A stretch of DNA of 64,000 nucleotides, taken from positions 69,132,834 through 69,196,833 of the forward strand of contig OW121743.1 in the NCBI GenBank assembly GCA_933228675.1, read 5' to 3'. The translations under genes were made by a program, and so were the position numbers. Every line of letters begins with the position of its first letter. Position 1 is the stretch's first letter. This document shows positions 12,040 through 24,146 of the stretch, piece by piece. The stretch is from Stomorhina lunata (taxonomy: Eukaryota; Arthropoda; Insecta; Diptera; Rhiniidae). The notes beneath the pieces were generated by a model that saw only the letters and a program-made list of their open reading frames with translations, was not told where the DNA came from and ran no database searches.

Positions 12040-12383
12040 TCCTGAAGCTCTTCTTGGCATCCACGAAAAGTGCTGTCATTACGATCAACTACAAGATCTA
12101 TCTATAGTAGATCGGCTACAACCTGCTCCAATGGAAATAAAGCTACTTTCTTCGACGGCCCACCACCAGTTTAAAATAAACTTTTTTTATTTTTGGCCAT
12201 CTTCTTTAACTTTGCCTTATAATGATTCCATACTCTCTGCCATTCGTCGGATGTACGCACTGGCGGGCCATAACTGTTATATTTTGTTGATAACTTAGAC
12301 AATATCAGTTCGGTTCTGGCTTTTTTCTGTCCAAAGGCGTGTATTCCATGGGCCACATTTAGATTTGCTTCTATATGTCGCAT
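12040..12383 (-). pseudogene. Zeste/Myb-SANT-like DNA-binding protein, broken copy 1
   Basis: Minus-strand frame from ATG at 12383. It includes the stretch RTELILSKLSTKYNSYGPPV followed by RTSDEWQRVWNHYKAKLKKM. This is the pattern of the Myb/SANT-like domain (Myb_DNA-bind_5 type) in 'regulatory protein zeste-like' insect proteins, often linked to PIF/Harbinger transposons. The frame stops after about 70 codons. A shifted frame continues at about 12172 with TGGGP and then PLEQVVADLL, the usual region after the domain in this group, which again meets a stop. So it is a decayed gene with at least one frameshift and one stop. The opposite-strand 94-codon frame is its shadow. The domain call is from remembered family patterns, not a search. 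Confidence 0.6.
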
Positions 12384-13158
12384 TATTTTGGATTATATAC
12401 AAAAAAAATTAAATCTAAGAAATCAAAAAATTTTCCCATAAACTAAAAGGTTTGTTATCGAAAGTCTATAAAATGCCGACTATGAACCAAATAGAATATT
12501 TTCAATGAGAGGCAAAAAACTGTTTAATATCCAAAATATTAATATTTCTTTTAAATATTTTAAAGCCAAAGTTAATCCAAAATGGATTTCTTCTCCCTGA
12601 TTTTTATTAAAAGACATGTAACTATTATAAAAAAAAGTCTCCCAATAAAAAGAGATTTTGGTTCCTAGGCGGTATTGAATATATTTCTCGTTATATTTTT
12701 TGCCTTTTCAATAAAAAAAATATTTATAGCAACCAAACAAAAATATGGTTGCTAATATGGCAACTCAAATTATCAGCTGTCAGTTGCAAGTTGAAATCCG
12801 AAATTCAATAATGACAACTGGCAACTCCACTTTAGTTTAGTTGCAATCGATAATGGACTTAGAAGCCGTTGATTTGTTGCTGAAAAACTTTCCAAAATAA
12901 AATAAAACCTTGTTTATGTCTCGAAAATATGACCATTAGAAAGTATTGCTTTTAAAGACCACCGCACGGTGGTTCAGAATCAAATTTCATTGGCCAAAAC
13001 CTATATTTTTTGTTGACATAGATTTTTAAAATTTTTATACCATCAGAAAGAAAACATATCAAAACTAAGGTAACCAAAAAATTTGGTCAAAATATTCGCT
13101 GTAGTGGGCGTGGCAAGGAATTTTGGTTAATTTAGAAATGAAAGAAAAATTGTAATTT
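12384..13158. other. Intergenic stretch with small repeats, no gene
   Basis: Contains a relative of the 10340 inverted-repeat element at about 12645-12695 and the palindrome CCACCGCACGGTGG at 12959-12972. A similar GCACGGTGGT occurs on the minus strand at about 17099-17108, next to the second zeste-like fragment. This may be the end motif of an unidentified element. No coding signal. Confidence 0.5.
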
Positions 13159-13512
13159 TTATACCCTTCACCAATAGGTGAAAGGGTATTATAAGTTTGT
13201 GATTCCGTTTGTAATTTTTTTATTAGTGATCGTAGACCCCATAAAAATTATACCGATCGACTCAGATCGGTGTTTATGGACCGATTGTGATGAAATTTGA
13301 CATCGTTCTTTGTGTGAGGATTTTCTAAAATCTATACTCCACAAATCTGATTACGAGTACCATTCAAATTGTACCGATCAACTCAGAATCGGCAGGAGAA
13401 TCGATTTCGCGACCTCCGTCCGTCCGTCTGTTTGTCTGTCTGTCCGTCCGTCTGTTTGTTTGTCCGTCCGTCCGTCTGGTTTTTTTGTCCGTCCGTCTAC
13501 CTGCTGTAATTT
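13159..13512 (+). mobile_element. Partial, rearranged DINE-1-like family B copy
   Basis: Starts TATACCCTTCACCAATAGGTG, but after about 110 bp jumps to internal family B sequence. Positions 13272-13440 are nearly the same as 14310-14455 in the next element, including TCAGAATCGGCAGGAGAATC and the GTCC/GTCT run. It then ends where a second complete 5' end begins at 13513. This is a deletion derivative or partial tandem copy. Confidence 0.65.
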
Positions 13513-13669
13513 TTATACCCTTCACCAATAGGTGAAAGGGTATTATAAGTTTGTGATTCCGTTAGTAATTTTTTTATTAGTGATCGTAGACCCCATAAAA
13601 ATTATACAGATCGACTCAGAATCGGGAGGAGAATCGATTAAGCGATGTCCGTCTGTCTGTCTGTCTGTA

Positions 13670-13728
<59 letters not shown>

Positions 13729-16052
13729 CTGTTGAAATCAAGTTTCTGAAGCCCCTGGAAGATGTTCTTACATAAATTATATATCAGATTTTAGGAAATT
13801 CTTCCGCAATGAACGCTATTAAATTTCATTAAAATCGGTTTATAAACACCGAAAATATCGAAAAAATACCAAAAATTAGACGAAAATTTTAAAATTTTTG
13901 ATTGAAACACACTTTTAAATAACAAGAGAAAAAAGATACTCCTGGTGTACATGTGATAATATGTTATATATCAGATTGTAGGAATATTTTCCCAAAGCAC
14001 TCTGTAAAATTTTATCAAAATCGGTCCATAAACAACTGAGATATCGCCAAAACACTGAATTTGATGTATCGCAAATTGCCCAAAGTACACATTAGAGAAT
14101 GTTTGTTGAAAAAATTAAATGCAGAAATAGGAAAAACTATCCTCCTTTAGTACGGACCTACATACATTTTATATCAGATTTTAGGAAATTCCCCCACCAA
14201 GCACGTTATTAAATTTTATCAAAAGCGGTCTATAAACAATTGAGATATCGCCATAATTTTGTTTACATTTTGTAAGTATTGTTTTAGCGATATCTCAGGT
14301 GTTTATGGACCGATTGTGATGAAATTTGACATCGTTCTTTGTGTGAGGATTTTCTAAAATCTATACTCCACAAATCTGATTACGAGTACCATTCAAATTG
14401 TACCGATCAACTCAGAATCGGCAGGAGAATCGATTTCGCGACCTCCGTCCGTCCGTCTGTTTTTTTTGTCCGTCCGCCTACCTGTCTGTAATTTTTTCTG
14501 TTGTAGTCAAGTTTTTGGAGCTCCTGATTTGTCGATATCTCAGGTGTTTATTTTGATGAATTTTAATAGCGTCCTTCGCAGGAGATTACCTAAATCCTGA
14601 TGCATTCGGTAATTTGTGGTAGATATAATTTAGCGTTTAAGCGATGGTGTTTTGATCGACAATGATAAAATTCAGGGTGGCCCAATATCCTAAAATTTTG
14701 TGTAAATGCAGGAGCTCCACAAATCTGATTTTAGCAGACAGACACTCTGCATTAATCTTAATTTTGTGTCTGACTTTTGAACATTATGATAACATTTGAG
14801 AATGTATTATATATCAAATTATAGGTAATCTTCCTAGGAAGTACAAAAATGCAGCTAATTACATGATATCCGTTCAAAACCTACATATGTATGTAAGTAT
14901 CTCACATATCAACGAAAATTTAAATTTTTTAATTGCAATTGGGAGAAATCCGTTCACGTTTGACAATTGATCCCTTATAACTTCGCCTAAGATACGATAA
15001 TGACATTTAGTATAAAGACGTTGTACAATATTGATATTCAGGGCGATAGCGCCTAAAATAAACTTTCTAGAGGGACAATATTTGACAAAATTATTTCTGA
15101 TCTCTTGAAAAGTTCGATATTGAAAATGGGCGAGCTCTATTCACATTTAGTGAAATCTCCCATATAACCCCGACCGGGAATCGATTTAATGCTGATAAAT
15201 TAAATCACATTAAAATTGCACAAGGAACTAGAGCAAAACTTTCCAAACATCCATCGGACAGATCGAAAGAACTATACATCCCAAATATTATTGATGAAGT
15301 GTTCATTTTAATGAATTAACTAACTTCAAATTAATAAGTAAACTTTTCCGACAAAGCTGATAACCATCCATTCAAAAGCTATATATTTCACGTATGTATC
15401 TAAAACTAAGAGTGTATACCCTATAATTTTAAGGCTTGTATACATTGACAATCATTGTTAAAGCTTTGGCCTAAATCAGTCCGCTAACTTCAGAGTTTTA
15501 CATAACTAATCAAGAACTTTTACTAGTTGGATAATTCGTACGAATTAAAGTGCACAACCCTCACTGGGCACAGCGTTTTTGGGTTGCATGTCAGAATACT
15601 TAAACTTTATCAAATCGATGTGCTATTGCAAATCTAAGGGCATCTACATTTTGAAGCATCTTTTCTGCATGGTTTATCTGGTCTATCGAACTTTATTAAA
15701 TGTTCGTAAAATATGTGTCTATTTTATTTCGAAGCTACTGGCTGGCTTAAATATGCATTCTCTACTTGTAGTCTAGTAATCATTATCTTTCACAAAGGGA
15801 CCTCTTTAGAACCCAAGTGAAGCTTCCCTAGACATCAGCCACCTGCCCAACCTAACCTTTGGGTGCATAACTATTCTAGATGATGACGCCACCGAAAAGC
15901 TTTTCTTTTTCCGACTCTTAATTTTAAAGACTCTTTGCATATAATACTAGTATAACCAAATTTTGCTAGGAATTACATTAAGTACTTTTGCAACGCCATT
16001 GGTGAAGGGTATCCAAGATTCGGCAAAGCCGAATATACCACTCTTACTTGTT
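13513..16052 (+). mobile_element. DINE-1-like family B element, 2.5 kb copy
   Basis: Begins TATACCCTTCACCAATAGGTG, carries a (GTCT)n microsatellite at about 13648-13732, and ends with the hairpin TTCGGCAAAGCCGAA (16019-16033) then CTCTTACTTGTT. It is unusually long for a DINE-1-type element. The interior has repeated blocks built round CGATATCTCAG and 'GTTTATGGACCGAT', and a 44-codon stretch shared with the copy at 48345-50853. No helicase or Rep motif was recognised, so it is non-autonomous. Confidence 0.75.
13648..13735 (+). repeat. (GTCT)n microsatellite
   Basis: About 20 GTCT units with rare GTAT and GTCC variants, in the position where DINE-1-type elements carry their GTCY microsatellite. 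Confidence 0.95.
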
Positions 16053-17098
16053 AAATATTGTTATTAGTAAATCATTTTGTGCAGTTTTTAGAAATTTCTG
16101 TGGTTTGGTTTTTTCGAAAATTGAAGTCAAATTGAGATAGTTAAATATCTAGTGAAAATCATAAAATTCAAAATTTTGAAAGGCTATATCTAAGAAAAAG
16201 GAGCTAAAAGAGGTGACACATTGATTGAAATTGGATCTTCTACTGCTAAGTACTAATAGTATATATTTCGAATTTCAGCCGCATTCTCTTGCCGTCCTAT
16301 TTACCAGAATCATTTTACTAACTTCATATTTTAATATTTTTAACATTTCTAATTACACCAGGGTGCAATTTAGTAAGAAAAAGGTCCATAAAATACTTGA
16401 AAAGATTTATTCAATGATTAGATTAATTCAATGATTAGATTAAAATTTAATTTAGTTACCACCAAAAAACCAATTTAGGATAACAAATTATACAATGAGT
16501 TCAAATAACTTTAAATGACCTGTATAATGAAAATTTGGGTGTGGCGTTGAATTTTTCAGCCCTCTTTGTTAGCCAACACGTTCTTGAGTTAAATTTTTAC
16601 AATATGATTGAGAAAAATTGAACAATACTTTGTTTTTAAGGAAATTCTGTAAGCAATACATTTATACAGGTGGTGGCCACATTACAATGAACAAATCAAA
16701 AATGCATAAACATTTTCTCATGAATTTTCAACATTTTATTGAAATATTGAGCTTTTGTTATGTTTTTTTTTTATATAATAATAAATCTTGACTAATGCAC
16801 ATTTTTTCAGAAATTTTTATTTATCTCTCAAACTACTCATCCAAATTTTACAAATTATATATAATAAGGTAGACAAAAGGCCTGTACATAAATAAAAATT
16901 ATTGAATATTTTTCAATATTATTAAACACATTTTATTAATGTATCTTATATGTCTCCTTTTATGTGGCCTACCACTTTTAATTTGACCATATAATTTATA
17001 TATATAATATAAAGAAGGGACCATAATTTGTCAGCTCAGTAAGTTTTAGTCAAAAATATGGAGAAATAAACAAGTTATTGATTTTTGGCCGTATTTTA
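16053..17098. other. AT-rich stretch, no gene seen
   Basis: No supported frame. A 69-codon frame at 16225-16434 has no motif or codon signal and is discarded. Confidence 0.55.
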
Positions 17099-17345
17099 CC
17101 ACCGTGCGACGGCCCAACAGCAGTTTTATAAAAACTTTTTTATTTTTGACCATCTTTTTAATTTTGCCTTTTAATGAATCCATACTCTCTGACATTCATC
17201 GGATGTATGCACTGTGGGGTCATAACTGTTTAATTTTATTGACACCTCAGCCAATACCAGTTCGGTACTGTCATAAATCGCGTATTTCACGGACAACATT
17301 TGGATTTGCTTACATAAGTCACACAAGTTCCCCGGATTGTTTTTT
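17099..17345 (-). pseudogene. Zeste/Myb-SANT-like protein, broken copy 2 (fragment)
   Basis: Minus-strand frame with EVSIKLNSYDPTVHTSDECQ followed by RVWIH. This aligns with the KLNSYGPP...SDEWQRVW core of the copy at 12040-12383 but has lost the conserved Trp (W to C in the DEWQ motif), and the frame closes right after RVWIH. It is cut off at its start by the family A element beginning at 17346. At the other end it stops at GCACGGTGGT, just before sequence with no similarity. A decayed transposon-derived gene fragment. Confidence 0.5.
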
Positions 17346-17865
17346 TTTATACCCTTCACCACCATAGGTGGAAAGGGTATTATAAGTTTGTGCTGATGTA
17401 TGTAACGCATAGAAATATTTGTCTTACACCTACCTTTCAGTATATTAATAGGCTTAGAATCACTTTCTAAGTCGATTTAGCGATGTCAGTCCGTTCGTCT
17501 GGACGGCCGGCTGGACCCCCATGTAAACCATGTAATCAAGTTACAGGTCGCAATTCTAAAGATAATTTGATGAAATTTGATACAAATCACTTTGTTGATA
17601 GTGGGACCAAGGCTATTGAAATTTGTCAAAATCGGTCCATCATTTATATTACCTCCCATAGGTCCTACTTCCCAGAATTGATATATTGGCCACAAGTATC
17701 AATATTTTTTCATGAAATTTAAACTAACTACTACTTATGTAAACCTAAATCACTGTACCAAATTTCGTTGAAATCGGTTCACATTTGACCATAGCTCCCA
17801 TGCAAACTCTTCTGTCAAAATGCACTTAATTGGACAAAAATCACTAAAACTCTCGTATATCTGAA
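17346..17865 (+). mobile_element. DINE-1-like family A copy 4, 3' truncated
   Basis: Has the full 5' end (TATACCCTTCACCACCATAGG) and the GTCCGTTCGTCTGG region. Similarity stops near 17865 (CACTAAAACTCTCGTATATC), so the 3' hairpin and CTTACTTGTT end are missing. Confidence 0.7.
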
Positions 17866-18745
17866 GAAGGGCCATGCTTCACACTAACCCTACCTACTAT
17901 AGTTATAATATGTCTTTTATTGATGCAAAATATGAGTTAGCAACAAAATTAGTTACTTTTAGAGTTTTGTATAAAAGTCAATTTTTGTTATTGATATAAA
18001 CGTTATTATTTTTATTCCTCAAAATTTGTCTTAAAAAGATTTTGGTTGTAAAATAGAAAAAAAAACTTTAACACATCTTTGTTAAAATAAAACACTATTA
18101 AAAAAATTTTAAAAAACTTATTAAAAAATGTAAATTTTTTGTTAATTTTTCTGAGTTCTTCTGATTTCATCTTTAAAGCAACTGCCTCTGTTTGACATGA
18201 AGTATCTTCTTTTTCCCTCTTCAAAGTCTAATCGAGTGTTTAGCAAATATTTGTTTAAATTATTTTCAAAAAATTTTGCGTAAACATATGATTAGTTTTA
18301 TAGTTGTTGCTGTTGTTGTTGTAATTGTTGTATTTTTTAGAACTATTATTTATTTAAAAATTATAAGTTAATACTTTATGATGGCAAGCTAAAACGTCCT
18401 TATATTTGGTCACTGATCTTTTCAGTGACTCGACTATAATTTGTATATTTTTGATTAGAAAGAGAATTTTTGCTACTTTTCGTTAAAAAAAATTGATTTA
18501 CATTTTATCTTTAGTTTGATTAATTGCCGGCGAAGAAGTGATTTAGGTGGTTATTGTTCTTTTTTTTTTAAAGAAATACTAGAATGTTTTGTTTAAAATG
18601 GATTTTATAGTAGATATAAGCAAGTGATCGAGACAAGAGTTGGAAGCATTTTACTAAACCTCTTTTTAAGCTCAATAAAGAGATCAAACATGTTCGATGA
18701 TTGTTTTATGATCTACTTTAAAATTATAACCTACATTAATTTTAA
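17866..18745. other. Stretch without a confident gene
   Basis: Contains a GTT/GCT-rich run (about 18303-18330) and a possible minus-strand exon (18130-18227, listed separately). The rest is featureless AT-rich sequence. Confidence 0.5.
18130..18227 (-). CDS. Possible internal exon, coiled-coil-like (weak)
   Basis: On the minus strand, directly after an AG at 18228-18229 (CGATTAG), a frame runs about 31 codons including REKEDTSCQTEAVALK and MKSEELRKIN. It is charged and rich in E and K, unlike the F/I/L/N-rich frames typical of this AT-rich DNA. The frame stays open into Phe/Asn-rich sequence with no clear splice donor. It could be an exon, an exon remnant or chance. No family recognised. Confidence 0.2.
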
Positions 18746-19136
18746 AACAAGTAAGAAAGTGCTAAAGTCGGTCAAGCACGACCATACGATACCCTTCACC
18801 ACTAAGGTCAAAGGTGTTCTTTTTCGTGTATAAAGACAAATATTTGCTAAATTTGGCCATTATACAAACATTTTTTCAAAACGTATATATTTAAGCTGTT
18901 TTCGTCATTTGGACCTATATGAGAGCAAGGGTCAAATGTGGATCGATTTTCTCTAAATTTGGCAAGTTGATTACAGTTTTTACAAGAAATCATTATCTTC
19001 GGACTTATGAGCGTTTTAGTGATTTTTGTCTCATTTAGAGCGTTTTTAAAGAAGAATTTGTATGGGAGCTATTTTCAAATGTGGACCGATTTGAAAGAAG
19101 TTTGGTACACTGATTTTAGTTTACATAAGCAATATT
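18746..19136 (-). mobile_element. DINE-1-like family A copy 5 (3' half only)
   Basis: Minus-strand copy with the complete 3' end (CTTACTTGTT and hairpin) at 18746-18790. It breaks at 19136, where a plus-strand family A copy begins. Part of an inverted complex that recurs at 27.27-27.55 kb. Confidence 0.7.
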
Positions 19137-20258
19137 TATACCCTGAAAAGGGTATTATAAGTTTGTGCTGATGTATGTAACGCATAGAAATATTTGTCTT
19201 AGACACACCTTTTAGTATACCAATAGACTTAGAATCACTTTCTGAGTCGATTAAGCGATGTCCGTCCGTCCGTTTGGCTGGACCCCCATGTAAACCTTGT
19301 AATCAAACTACAGGTTGCAATTCTAAAGATAATTTGATCAAATTTGGCACAGATCATTTTTTTAAAAATGGGACCATGGCTATTGAAATTGGTCAAAATC
19401 GGTCCATTATTTATGGTATCTCCCATAGGTCCGACTTCCCGGAATTGATATATTGGCCACAAATATCAATATTTTTTCATAAAATTAAAATTTAAAACAA
19501 ATGCTGCTTATGTAAATTAAAATCACTGTTCCAAATTTCGTTGAAATCGGTCCACATTTGACCATAGCTCCCATACAAACTCTTCTTTAAAAATGCACTA
19601 AATGAGACAAAAAATCACGTAAATCTAAAGATAATAAAAATTTTGAGTTTATTTTTCAAACTACAGGTCGCAATTCTAAAGATAATTTGATGAAATTTGG
19701 CACAGATCGTTTTTTTAATAATGGGACCATGGCTATTGAAATTGGTCAAAATCGGTCTATTATTTATGGTACCTCCCATAGGTCCCACTTCCCGGAATTG
19801 ATATATTGGCCACAAATATCAATACTTTTTCATGAAATTCAAAACAAATACTGTTTATGTAAACTAAAATCACTGTTCCAAATTTCGTTGAAATCGGTCC
19901 ACATTTGACCATAGCTCCCATACAAACTCTTCTTTAAAAACGCACTAAATGAGACAAAAAATCACGTAAATCTAAAGATAATAAAAATTTTGAGTTTATT
20001 TTTTGCATACATAATTTTTGTAATAACTGTAATAAATTTTGCCAAGTTTCGAGCTAATAGGTCCACATTTGACCCTAGCTCTCATATAAGTCCAAATGAT
20101 GGAAATAGCTTAAATATATAAGTTTTGAAAAAATGTTTGTATGATGGCAAAATTTAGCAAATATTTGTCTTTATACAGGAAAAAGAACACCTTTGACCTT
20201 AGTGGTGAAGGGTATAGTATGGTCGGGCTTGACCGACTATAGCGCTTTCTTACTTGTT
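19137..20258 (+). mobile_element. DINE-1-like family A copy 6 with internal 352-bp tandem duplication
   Basis: Begins with a shortened 5' end (TATACCCTGAAAAGGGTATT) and ends with hairpin and CTTACTTGTT at 20258. The segment starting CAAACTACAGG at about 19306 starts again at about 19658, so ~352 bp are tandemly duplicated. This makes the copy 1.12 kb instead of about 0.78 kb. The inverted counterpart at 26499-27275 lacks the duplication. Confidence 0.75.
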
Positions 20259-20498
20259 TTTTTTTAATTTCATGAAAAAATATATATATTTGTGGCCAAT
20301 ATATCAATTCCGGTAAGTGGGACCTATGGGGGTACCATAAATAATGGACCGATTTTAACGAATTTCAATAGCCATGGTCCCATTATCAAAAAAAAGATCT
20401 GTGCCAAATTTCATCAAAGTATCTATAGAATTGTGACCTGTAGTTCGATTACAAGGTTTACATGGGGGTCCAGTAGATCGGTTCGCCTTCCATACAAA
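20259..20498 (-). mobile_element. DINE-1-like family A internal fragment
   Basis: Minus-strand middle part of a family A element (TTTCATGAAAAAATATATAT through ACATGGGGGTCCAG). It is fused to CAGTAGATCGGTTCGCCTTC, a junction found again, inverted, at about 26260-26285. Confidence 0.7.
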
Positions 20499-21313
20499 AA
20501 ACAAGTAAGAAAGCGCTATAGTCGGTCTAGCCCGACCATACGATACCCTTCACCACTAAGGTCAAAGGTGTTATTTTTCCTGTATAAAGACAAATATTTG
20601 CTAAATTTTGCCATCATACAAACACTTTCTCAAAACGTATATATTCAACCTGTTTCCGTCATTTGGACTTATATGAGAGCTAGGGTCAAATATGGACCGA
20701 TTATTTATCTTGAAATTTCGCAAGTTGATTACAGTTATTACAAAAATTATGTATGCAAAAAATAAACTCAACATTTTCATTATCTTTAGATTTACGAGCG
20801 TTTTAGTGATTTTTTGTCTCATTTAGTGCGTTTTTGAAGAAGAGTTTGTATAAAAGCTATGGTCAAATGTGGACCGATTTCAACGAAATTTGGTACAGTG
20901 ATTTAGGTTTACATAAGCAGTATCTGTTTTAAATTTCATGAAAAAATATTGATATATGTGGCCAATATAGCAATTCCGGGAAGTGGGACCTATGGGAGGT
21001 ACCATAAATAATGGATCGATTTTGACGAATTTCAATAGTCATGGTCCCGTTATCAAAAAAATGATCTGAGCCAAATTTTATGAAATTATCTTTAGAACTG
21101 CGACCTGTAGTTTGATTACAAGGTTTACATGGGGGTCCAGCCAGACGGACAGATGGACGGACGGACGGACGGACATCGCTAAATCGAATCAGAAAATGAT
21201 TCAAAGGCTATTGGTATACTAAAAGATGGGTCTAAGACAATAATATTTCTATGCGTTACATACATTAGCACAAACTTACAATACCCTTTCCACCTATGGT
21301 GGTGAAGGGTATA
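20499..21313 (-). mobile_element. DINE-1-like family A copy 7, complete
   Basis: Minus strand: the 5' end TATACCCTTCACCACCATAGG is at the 21313 end, (GTCC)n at about 21150-21175, and the 3' hairpin plus CTTACTTGTT at 20499-20535. It matches the plus-strand copy at 25450-26254 closely, as part of the large inverted duplication. Confidence 0.75.
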
Positions 21314-22383
21314 AATATGATCGAGTTTTGATTGCTTTTAAAAATCTATTAATTTTAGTGTGATTTGGTCTCATTACAATCATTATCACTTTATATAAAA
21401 TACGAATTATGAAGCTGAGTCTTTGTATAAACAAATCACATTGAGATCATTTGAATTGTATTCACTTTTATTTACCGGAACTAGAATTGAAAGAACACCA
21501 AAAGCCCAAGTAAAAATTTCTTTGAATTTAAGAAAATAATCACAAACTTCCGTCAGTCAAAATTACTAAAAGCTTCTTTACAAAACTAATAAAATGACAC
21601 GATCAGTTAAAACTCATAAAAAGAAAAAACGTTTATTTTTACACAAATTAAACCAAATTAAAAATGTTTCTTTAAAAAAAAAAATTTTAATTTTAATGAA
21701 CTTTCAAGTTCATTAAAATTAAATTGATTCATGTAACAAAAATGTATTTGCAAACTTGGCTTTTTCCATTTTGAAAACAAAAAAACTTAACTTATTCGCA
21801 TTAAAAACTTCATTTGTTTACAAAAACTGCACAATATCATCATTATGATGTAAGAAATTTAATTATCGTCATTATTAACACAAAGAAAGAAAAACAAAAG
21901 TAACCCAAACCTAAAAATAACAATTTTAAAGTCTTATTTTACTATAAACAAGTAAAAAGTAAAATTTATGCATTTTTGATAAATGTCCGTCCCTCTGCTT
22001 AAAAGTGATCGTGCTGACTTTAGCTGAAAGCAAAACTGACGAAAGCCTGGGAAGCCTAAGCTTCCATGAAACCTGGTTGGTTCACTGACTGCTCTACTGA
22101 CACAGTTTGCTTTTATTTGTATTTGCTTTTGAAAGAAATATCCAAACAAAAACTTGCACTTTCATAGAGTCGGAAAATATGAGTAGTTGTTTCTTTTAGC
22201 TGGACTGACATATCTATTTTTTTGGCATAAATACACATTTTACTTGTGTGAGTTGTAATGCAGTTTTTGTATGTGGTTGCATTGAAGATAAATAGAAATA
22301 CTAACTTACAACTATAACAACAACATGTTTATTTATAGTTCGAAATATCAGGGGTAATCACTTAACAATCAAAAAATAATGGA
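21314..22383. other. Spacer with GC-richer island, no gene
   Basis: Contains a perfect 18-bp palindrome (21686-21703 and 21706-21723, TC spacer). A GC-richer patch lies at about 21985-22110. On the minus strand it shows an exact Inr-like TCAGTT at about 22034-22039, with only a 4-of-6 DPE match 28 bases on. It might be a promoter or first-exon area of a minus-strand gene. A 71-codon minus-strand frame (21934-22149) has no recognisable domain. Confidence 0.4.
21686..21723. repeat. Perfect 18-bp palindrome
   Basis: TTTAATTTTAATGAACTT and its exact complement, separated by TC. Could form a short hairpin or cruciform; too AT-rich to assign a role. Confidence 0.85.
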
Positions 22384-24146
22384 AATTTTTCTACAGAAAA
22401 ATCTTTATAATAAAAATTTTGAAAATTTTTATAATAAAAATTTTAAAATTTTTTTACAGAAAAATAATGAAAATTTTTCTATAGAAAAATTTTTCGAATG
22501 AAAATTTTTCTATAGAAAAATTTTTCAAATGAAAATTTTTCTATAGAAAAATTTTTCTAATAAAAATTTTTCTATAGAAAACTTTTTCTAATGAAAATTT
22601 TTCTATAGAAAAATTTTTCTAATGAAAATTTTTCTATAGAAAAATTTTTCTAATGAAAATTTTTCTATAGAAAAATTAGAAAAATTTTTCTATAGAAAAA
22701 TTTTTCTAATGAAATTTTTTCTATAGAAAAATTTTTCTAATGAAAATTTTTCTATAGAAAAATTTTTCTAATGAAAATTTTTCTATAGAAAAATTTTTCT
22801 AATGAAAATTTTTCTATAGAAAAATTTTTCGAATGAAAATTTTCCTATAGAAAAAATTTTCGAATGAAAATTTTCCTATAGAAAAATTTTTCGAATGAAA
22901 ATTTTCCTATAGAAACATTTTTTGAATGAAAATTTTGCTATAGAAAAATTTTTCGAATGAAAATTTTCCTATAGCAAAATTTTTCGAATGAAAATTTTCC
23001 TATAGAAAAATTTTTCGATTGAAAATTTTTCTATAGAAAAATTTTTCGAATGAAAATTTTTATATAGAAAAATTTTTGTAATGAAAATTTTTCTATAGAA
23101 AAATTTTTGTAATGAAAATTTTTCTATAGAAAAATTTTTCTAATGAAAATTTTTCTATAGAAAAATTTTTCTAATGAAAATTTTTCTATAAAAAAATTTT
23201 TCTAATGAAAATTTTTCTATAGAAAAGTTTTTCGAATGAAAATTTTTCTATAGAAAAATTTTTCGAATGAAAATTTTTCTATAGAAAAATTTTTCGAATG
23301 AAAATTTTTCTATAGAAAAATTTTTCGAATGAAAATTTTTCTATAGAAAAATTTTTCGAATGAAAATTTTTCTATAGAAAAATTTTTCGAATGAAAATTT
23401 TTCTATAGAAAAATCTTTCGAATGAAAATTTTTCTATAGAAAAATTTTTCGAATGAAAATTTTTTTATAGAAAAATTTTTCGAATGAAAATTTTTCTATA
23501 GAAAAATTTTTCTAATGAAAATTTTTCTATAGAAAAATTTTTCTAATGAAAATTTTTCTAATGAAAATTTTCTATAGAAAAATTTTTCTAATGAAAATTT
23601 TTCTATAGAAAAATTTTTCTAATGAAAATTTTTCTATAGAAAAATTTTTCTAATAAAAATTTTTCTTTAGAAAAATTTTTCTAATGAAAATTTTTCTATA
23701 GAAAAATTTTTCTAATGAAAATTTTTCTATAGAAAAATTTTTCTAATGAAAATTTTTCTATAGAAAAATTTTTCTAATGAAAATTTTTCTATAGAAAAAT
23801 TTTTCTAATGAAAATTTTTCTATAGAAAAATTTTTCGAATGAAAATTTTTCTAATGAAAATTTTTCTATAGAAAAATTTTTCTAATGAAAATTTTTCTAT
23901 AGAAAAATTTTTCTAATGAAAATTTTTCTATAAAAAAATTTTTCCATAGAAAAAAAAAATTTTCTATAGAAAAATTTTCATTAGAAAAATTTTTCTATAG
24001 AAAAATTTTTCTAATGAAATTTTCTAATGAAAATTTTTCTATAGAAAAATTTTTCTAATGAAAATTTTTCGAATGAAAATTTTTCTAATGAAAATTTTTC
24101 GAATGAAAATTTTTCTATAGAAAAAAATTTTTCGAAATGAAAATGT
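22384..24146. repeat. Satellite array 2, 31-bp unit
   Basis: About 56 units combining GAAAATTTTTCTATAGAAAA with ATTTTTCTAAT or ATTTTTCGAAT. TCTAAT-type units fill about 22555-22825 and 23500-24080. TCGAAT-type units fill about 22830-23060 and 23220-23500, so variants are spread in blocks. TTTTTCTATAGAAAAA is a perfect palindrome at the centre of each unit. Confidence 0.95.

Noticed and set aside
12014..12298. 94-codon plus-strand frame
   Set aside because: Shadow of the zeste-like pseudogene on the opposite strand.
15579..15776. Frame with KGIYILKHLFCMVYLVYRTL, conserved in the second family B copy (48650-48853)
   Set aside because: Between the two copies I count about four amino-acid-changing differences and one silent one over 44 codons, so no sign of protein-level selection; conserved only because both are element copies.
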